A DNA stretch of 62,328 bases from an uncultured Prevotellaceae bacterium. GTDB lineage: Bacteria; Bacteroidota; Bacteroidia; Bacteroidales; Bacteroidaceae. Under the pieces are notes generated by a model that saw only the letters and a list, made by a program, of their open reading frames with translations, did no database searches and was not told the origin of the DNA. The position numbers and the translations under genes are program-made. Shown piece by piece: positions 59,501-62,328 of this stretch. Each line of letters begins with the position of its first letter. The stretch's first letter is position 1. The stretch is from positions 1 through 62,328 of the forward strand of contig CAMJQA010000013.1 in the NCBI GenBank assembly GCA_946407895.1, in the 5' to 3' direction.

Positions 59501-61668
59501 TTGCCACTGCATACCAGAAGCTCTATGATGAGGCTAAGGCCTATGATGTAGCCGGTAAGTATACCGCTGCCCAGAGCCACAAGTATGCTGTCATGCTGAA
59601 GGCCATGACCAAGAGCGTGATGGAGAAGGCCAATGGCATCACTACCGACAAGTGGTATCGCTTCATGTATCCCACCGAGGAGATGTTCGATGCATACGGG
59701 CTCGATAAGTCTGGTGGCTCGCCTGCTTCCGACATTGAAAACCAGCCTCAGCAGTGGGGTAACTATGTAGTGGCCGGTCAGATGGTCTATGAGGACCGGG
59801 AGGACGAAGCCGGCAATGTAACGCAGAAGCTCGTTGACGTAGAGCCCATGACCGCCGACGATATTCGCGAAGATGCAGGTATGTACTTCATCGACGATGA
59901 GATGATCAGCGACAAGGATGCCAGCCTCTTCCGCTTCGTGGCCAACAAGGCTGTGCAGGACGACTATACCGCTTCCTTCGCAGAGGTGAAGGACAATATG
60001 TCAATGGCTCTCGACATGAACACCACTTACCAGCAGGGTGAGCCGCTGATTACTGAGGCTTCTCAGTTCTCAAGCAACGCTTCCTATCCCGGCAATGACG
60101 GTCAGAAGCTCGAGACCGGGTGCCTCATCGATGGCGACTTCGGTACCTATTGGCACAGCGACTACTCCAAGCAGTTCTGCGTAGTGCCCTATCTGCAGGT
60201 TGCCCTCAACGAGCCCGTTTCCGGCCTCATCCAGCTCTATGTAGGCCGCCGCAATTCGGGCAACGGTCATGTGGTTCGCATGTATGTGCAGGGTAGTAAC
60301 GATGCCGAGCAGTGGACCAATATCGGCTACGTTGAGACGCCCTACACCAACGCCACCACTCCCGCTACCAGCCAGCCCATCGACCTGAACGGCACATACA
60401 GCCATCTGCGCTTCATCATGACGAACAGGTATGGCACCGATGGCGGTAGCAATATCGAGTTCGACCCGTTTGCAGAAGGTCTGACGGCTGACGACTACAA
60501 TGTGAAGTTCACCTACTTCCACGCCTCCGAGTTCCAGATCTATCCTGTAACAGCCACCATGAACGATGGTGCCAAGGCCCTCCAGCAGGCCTTCACGGCT
60601 GCCAACAAGGTTGTCCTGAAGGATGCTACCGCAGAGAACTTCTCTGCTGCCACCCAGGCATACAAGGCCTATCAGGCCGAGGTTAACGCTGCCGAGGGCA
60701 TGGCAGTGCTGCCCGACGGACCTGCAGGACCTGCTGTTTCCTATGCCATCCAGAACAAGGGCACCGGCCTGTTCGTGAACGCCAAGGATGCCAATAATAA
60801 CGATGTGCTCTTCAAGCTCGTTCCCACATTCTTCGAGTGGAAGGCTGCCGGATACGACAGGAACCTGCTCCACGGCAAGAATGTAGATGGCAAGGACGTA
60901 ACCTACCTGCACTCTCAGAACTGGAACCATCGCCTGGTTACCTGGAATGTTAATACGCCCCAGTCCAACTCCGGCCTTGTAATCCGCGAGGCAGAGCCCG
61001 TCGAGGCTGGCGAGTTCAGCTTCTGGAAGGAGATTAAGCCCGGCAGGATCTACAACTGGTGCAACAGCGTGTCCATCACCAACCAGGGCGACGGCAAGGC
61101 TTACAGCCCCGTAGGCCGCTACACCACCGACACGGGCGCATTCCTGGCCCTGAAGGAGGTTCAGACCATCCCCGCCGGCGAGCCCGCATTCTACATCTAC
61201 GGCGACACGCTGGCCTATAACTCCGAGAAGGAGGATGCAGAGCCCATGAAGTTCACCATGCCCGCCGATCCCGAACTGGTTGTTGAGGGCAAGAACGTGA
61301 ATGGCGTAATCGGTTGCCTGACCGACCATACGCTCCAGGAGCATGAGATTTACTTCAGCGGCAACCATGCCGAATGCATCGGAAAGACCGGTTATTACAT
61401 CAGCGGCAACAGCGCCGTGCTGGATGCCTTCTCCTGCCCGGAGATAGCAGCCGACGGCAACTACGACTTCGCCATCTTCCTGGGCGAGGAGCTGAATAAG
61501 GCTCTCGGCATTGAGGCCATTCCTGCTGCCATCGAGAAGATCAGCCAGCCCGGCGATGTTTATAGCATAGACGGTAAGCTGCTCCGCAAGGGTGCTACGC
61601 TCAACAGCCTGAAGTCTCTGGGCAAGGGCATGTACATCCTCAATGGAGTCAAGGTCCTGGTTAAGTAA
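56527..61668 (+). CDS. Giant secreted protein with module A and three discoidin-like domains
   Basis: 1713 residues; signal peptide MRKRYFILMMLLFPIATMFI then GNAYAD. Module A is at about 35-195 (RNDWERQVPF, SCNTAFGTSSWADAGRAFW). Three F5/8 (discoidin)-like carbohydrate-binding domains lie at 518-671, 757-904 and 1173-1338, each starting 'LIT.A.QFSS' or 'MITSADQLSS', with LIDGD..SFWHS/TYWHSD and '.YIRLNAV' or 'HLRFIMT' strands. Helical spacers (AALEESKDVKRTAM...) separate them. Beyond 1380 a ricin-like module ends in a tail reading VYSIDGKLLRKG then GMYILNGVKVLVK. It is probably a surface adhesin or polysaccharide-binding protein. Its last codons are duplicated 74 bases downstream. Confidence 0.85.
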   Translation: MRKRYFILMMLLFPIATMFISGNAYADDPPKSEYDAAMETITDGESYYIATEVNGNKYYVTTGGGLTNLEDNAGLFKVTKTTGGALFDVGLKLDGGTNSWFSNSTLTDDKCNLNFGSYRQDSSNDRNDWERQVPFMNAEGKIAIRSCNTAFGTSSWADAGRAFWYYEVEEGSDLDPVPCYSYEPAYVWSFEKPSEQAQIYGVLNGIYIDYETYVFDTGEGETINVGQGFGQLADVDTWKKFFSILQQVSTYVDNILNGVYNFPDDPNAPTLELANTLRADADSLYQVLLDSEVPYSLPKNGYYRIIANLRYKTADGSVDKAILASIDPDYENKGMFGTVKKDRANFLWKLTQDNDSIIMQNAGLKTFISFSSIEQGRMILTDAENDRSHVVFDYAGEEYVENADGTGDTKDIFYIRLANQPRHSDKYVHQLGHNKGTDSGADLELGFWSGTYNMGAPYETDKGTSEWYLEYVPDEEAEALIKDFEESVMSHDQLIMKTNVLRAQVQEALTVTKDPIKTPLITAAEQFSSPYSQNDCGGSRDGGDLSAGVLIDGDKASFWHSVWSGDDIGGEYHYLQIADMDEMIGDCQLYIARRATDNDHPTVFLIKGSDNPDAPDEEWAEMITLDVPNGASGQEATVDFHIDKAYKYIRLNAVHCAPSDRRYWHAAELQISTLRENPNSRYNAMGDLGPALVAAYEANLAIADADLTEEDYQALLEAYNAFYGPISNHNELVEMNAELREKVLAALEESKDVKRTAMITSADQLSSPYSDRDEGKNIGNIIDGDKSTFWHTDWHGEHPDDANHWLQIADMSEFVGDCEIYIGRRAIDSDNPAKVKLLGSNDPEAADEDWVEMIELELGNATNGSDFTTPVFNIETGYENIRFVVTDCRTEFRIYWHTAELQFYTVRENPNSQYVTLGEISKKLEDTYNANLATADNDITFNTYTELLNAYEAFLAAMVDPAELRNALASYANTAKGVVQGSEPGQWASTDIATAYQKLYDEAKAYDVAGKYTAAQSHKYAVMLKAMTKSVMEKANGITTDKWYRFMYPTEEMFDAYGLDKSGGSPASDIENQPQQWGNYVVAGQMVYEDREDEAGNVTQKLVDVEPMTADDIREDAGMYFIDDEMISDKDASLFRFVANKAVQDDYTASFAEVKDNMSMALDMNTTYQQGEPLITEASQFSSNASYPGNDGQKLETGCLIDGDFGTYWHSDYSKQFCVVPYLQVALNEPVSGLIQLYVGRRNSGNGHVVRMYVQGSNDAEQWTNIGYVETPYTNATTPATSQPIDLNGTYSHLRFIMTNRYGTDGGSNIEFDPFAEGLTADDYNVKFTYFHASEFQIYPVTATMNDGAKALQQAFTAANKVVLKDATAENFSAATQAYKAYQAEVNAAEGMAVLPDGPAGPAVSYAIQNKGTGLFVNAKDANNNDVLFKLVPTFFEWKAAGYDRNLLHGKNVDGKDVTYLHSQNWNHRLVTWNVNTPQSNSGLVIREAEPVEAGEFSFWKEIKPGRIYNWCNSVSITNQGDGKAYSPVGRYTTDTGAFLALKEVQTIPAGEPAFYIYGDTLAYNSEKEDAEPMKFTMPADPELVVEGKNVNGVIGCLTDHTLQEHEIYFSGNHAECIGKTGYYISGNSAVLDAFSCPEIAADGNYDFAIFLGEELNKALGIEAIPAAIEKISQPGDVYSIDGKLLRKGATLNSLKSLGKGMYILNGVKVLVK

Positions 61669-61744
61669 GAGCCGTCGTAAGCTTGCTTACGAATGGCCGA
61701 ACGGGAAGGAGCTCGAGCGCAGCTCAAGTCCTGGTTAAGTAAGA
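61655..61744 (+). repeat. 16-bp direct repeat flanking a 58-bp insert after the giant gene
   Basis: TCCTGGTTAAGTAAGA occurs at 61655-61670 (including the stop codon) and at 61729-61744. Between them lies a 58-bp segment with two hairpins (CGTAAG-CTTG-CTTACG and GAGCT...AGCTC). It looks like a target-duplicating insert of a very small element or a slippage product. Confidence 0.75.
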
Positions 61745-61775
61745 ACAGGATAACCAAGCTAACTAATGATAAGAG

Positions 61776-61811
61776 GGAGCCTTCGGCAAGAAGCCGGAGG
61801 CTCCTTTTTTT
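61776..61811 (+). terminator. Strong intrinsic terminator of the 1713-residue gene
   Basis: GGAGCCTTCGGC pairs with GCCGGAGGCTCC (12 bp, one wobble) across an AAGAA loop, followed by a seven-T run. It ends the run of giant secreted genes. Confidence 0.92.
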
Positions 61812-61834
61812 GTCGTGTCAAGACAAGTCAGCGT

Positions 61835-61900
61835 TTAAAAACAACGCCGTTGTCTTACCCTTCCTACGCCGATGTTTTGCCAAAACAACGCCGTTGACTC
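61835..61900. repeat. Three 22-bp units with AACGCCGTT cores, copy 2
   Basis: Units start at 61835, 61857 and 61879: AAACAACGCCGTTGTCTT, CCTACGCCGATGTTTT, and CCAAAACAACGCCGTTGAC. It is the second copy of the 47878-47943 array in the same order and orientation, slightly worn at its ends. Confidence 0.88.
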
Positions 61901-61990
61901 TGTCTTCGGCCGTCACGACTCAGCTGAGCCCGAAGAAACCCAAACCCATATAAAGCACTTCAAGGCTTACAGTCAGGCACCCGCATGACA

Positions 61991-62056
61991 TGCCCAATTC
62001 ACCCGTATGAATCCGCCTGGTCAAACGTTTGAATTGCCCAACTCAAACGCTTGACT
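61991..62056. repeat. Three 22-bp units with TCAAACGTTTGA-type cores
   Basis: Units start at 61991, 62013 and 62035. The middle one has the exact palindrome TCAAACGTTTGA; the others read TTCACCCGTATGAA and TCAAACGCTTGA. A worn unit (TCAGGCACCCGCATGA) may precede them. No gene is seen in 61812-62265. Confidence 0.8.
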
Positions 62057-62101
62057 GTCTTCGGCTCGCCCCTCCCCTACGCATACTCACCTTCGCAAAA
62101 G

Positions 62102-62131
62102 ATCTGTCACATCTGTCACACCATCTGTCAC
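62102..62131. repeat. Three direct ATCTGTCAC repeats
   Basis: ATCTGTCAC lies at 62102-62110, 62111-62119 and 62123-62131; an inverted TGACAGAT follows near 62178. Spacing is irregular (9 and 12). It could be a small operator near the end of the flanking gene. Confidence 0.7.
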
Positions 62132-62265
62132 ACGGCAAGGCTGTGAATGTCAGCTAATTATATGGCTCGGTGAAAGATTGACAGATAAAAACGCAAAAAA
62201 CTCCATGTAGTATATTGGGCATATAATAGGATAGAGACCACTTTTTTTAATAGTTTTTACAGTCT

Positions 62266-62328
62266 TTAGCGGGAAAAGGCCTTTTCGTGTGCTTCCGGGT
62301 CGGCATATTCAGTGCGTCGCCTGATACC
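62266..62328 (-). CDS. Possible C-terminal end of a gene entering from the right
   Basis: The minus frame is open from the window edge to a TAA at 62266, giving 20 residues ending RRTEYADPEAHEKAFSR. The sequence reads like a charged helical protein end, but it is too short to identify. It may equally be chance; there is no start, and no terminator is obvious after it. Confidence 0.3.
   Translation of the reverse strand, partial: GIRRRTEYADPEAHEKAFSR

Noticed and set aside
1..62328. Insertion sequences or prophage
   Set aside because: No transposase, integrase or structural phage gene was found; mobile traits are limited to the small cassette at 1-2266 and short repeats.

Overview
The window looks like a chromosomal segment of a Bacteroidales bacterium, most likely Prevotellaceae-like. 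The evidence is Bacteroidetes-type promoters (TAnnTTTG with an upstream TTTG), start codons preceded by A/T-rich or heptamer leaders instead of Shine-Dalgarno sites, secreted proteins ending in short '(L/S)GRR...GIYI.NGKK' tails like type IX sorting signals, and the gene content (lipid A kinase LpxK, a single Rel/Spo homologue, DUF5683, a 'smalltalk' micropeptide).

Layout. (1) 1-2373, plus strand: the end of a CHC2/Toprim primase-like gene, a DUF4248-type protein, an HU-like protein and a smalltalk micropeptide. This is the accessory cassette seen in many Bacteroides-group genomes, here without the usual amidase. It is closed by a hairpin shared with a convergent tRNA-Val(CAC). (2) 2621-14345, minus: a sugar cluster with a nucleoside hydrolase-like protein, two paralogous Gfo/Idh/MocA oxidoreductases, a TIM-barrel sugar isomerase, a GH109-like enzyme, GH30 and GH31. 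No SusC/SusD pair is present. (3) 14359-20452, minus: a conserved block read in the order parA, parB, DUF5683, mltD-like, rel/spo. (4) 20553-28036, plus: surE, a large inverted 11-bp repeat array, a possible small RNA, sppA, lpxK, punA, thiL and a propeller-like protein. Gene direction flips between parA and surE, so this is a candidate replication-origin neighbourhood. (5) 28188-31476, minus: typA/bipA, a four-unit palindromic repeat array and an epimerase/dehydratase. (6) 31608-47442, plus: a six-hairpin-fold lipoprotein, a phosphoesterase, rnr, metG, a polysaccharide flippase, a GT14-like glycosyltransferase, a CPBP protease, an orphan secreted protein and a very large carboxypeptidase-regulatory/MG2-like secreted protein. 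(7) 47443-62328: a repeat-rich stretch, a 51-residue peptide gene, and three giant secreted proteins (1447, 1147 and 1713 residues) built from shuffled copies of the same two modules, one carrying a CotH-kinase-like domain and one three discoidin-like domains. A possible gene fragment enters from the right edge.

The least expected feature is a set of intergenic tandem arrays with 21-22 bp (or 11 bp) periods. Each array has a different palindromic core, and two copies of one array lie 14 kb apart. A second class is perfect heptamer arrays that run through the stop codon of one gene up to the start codon of the next. Together they suggest helically phased protein-binding arrays and a repeat-driven way of building leaders. 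I do not recognise either as a described system.
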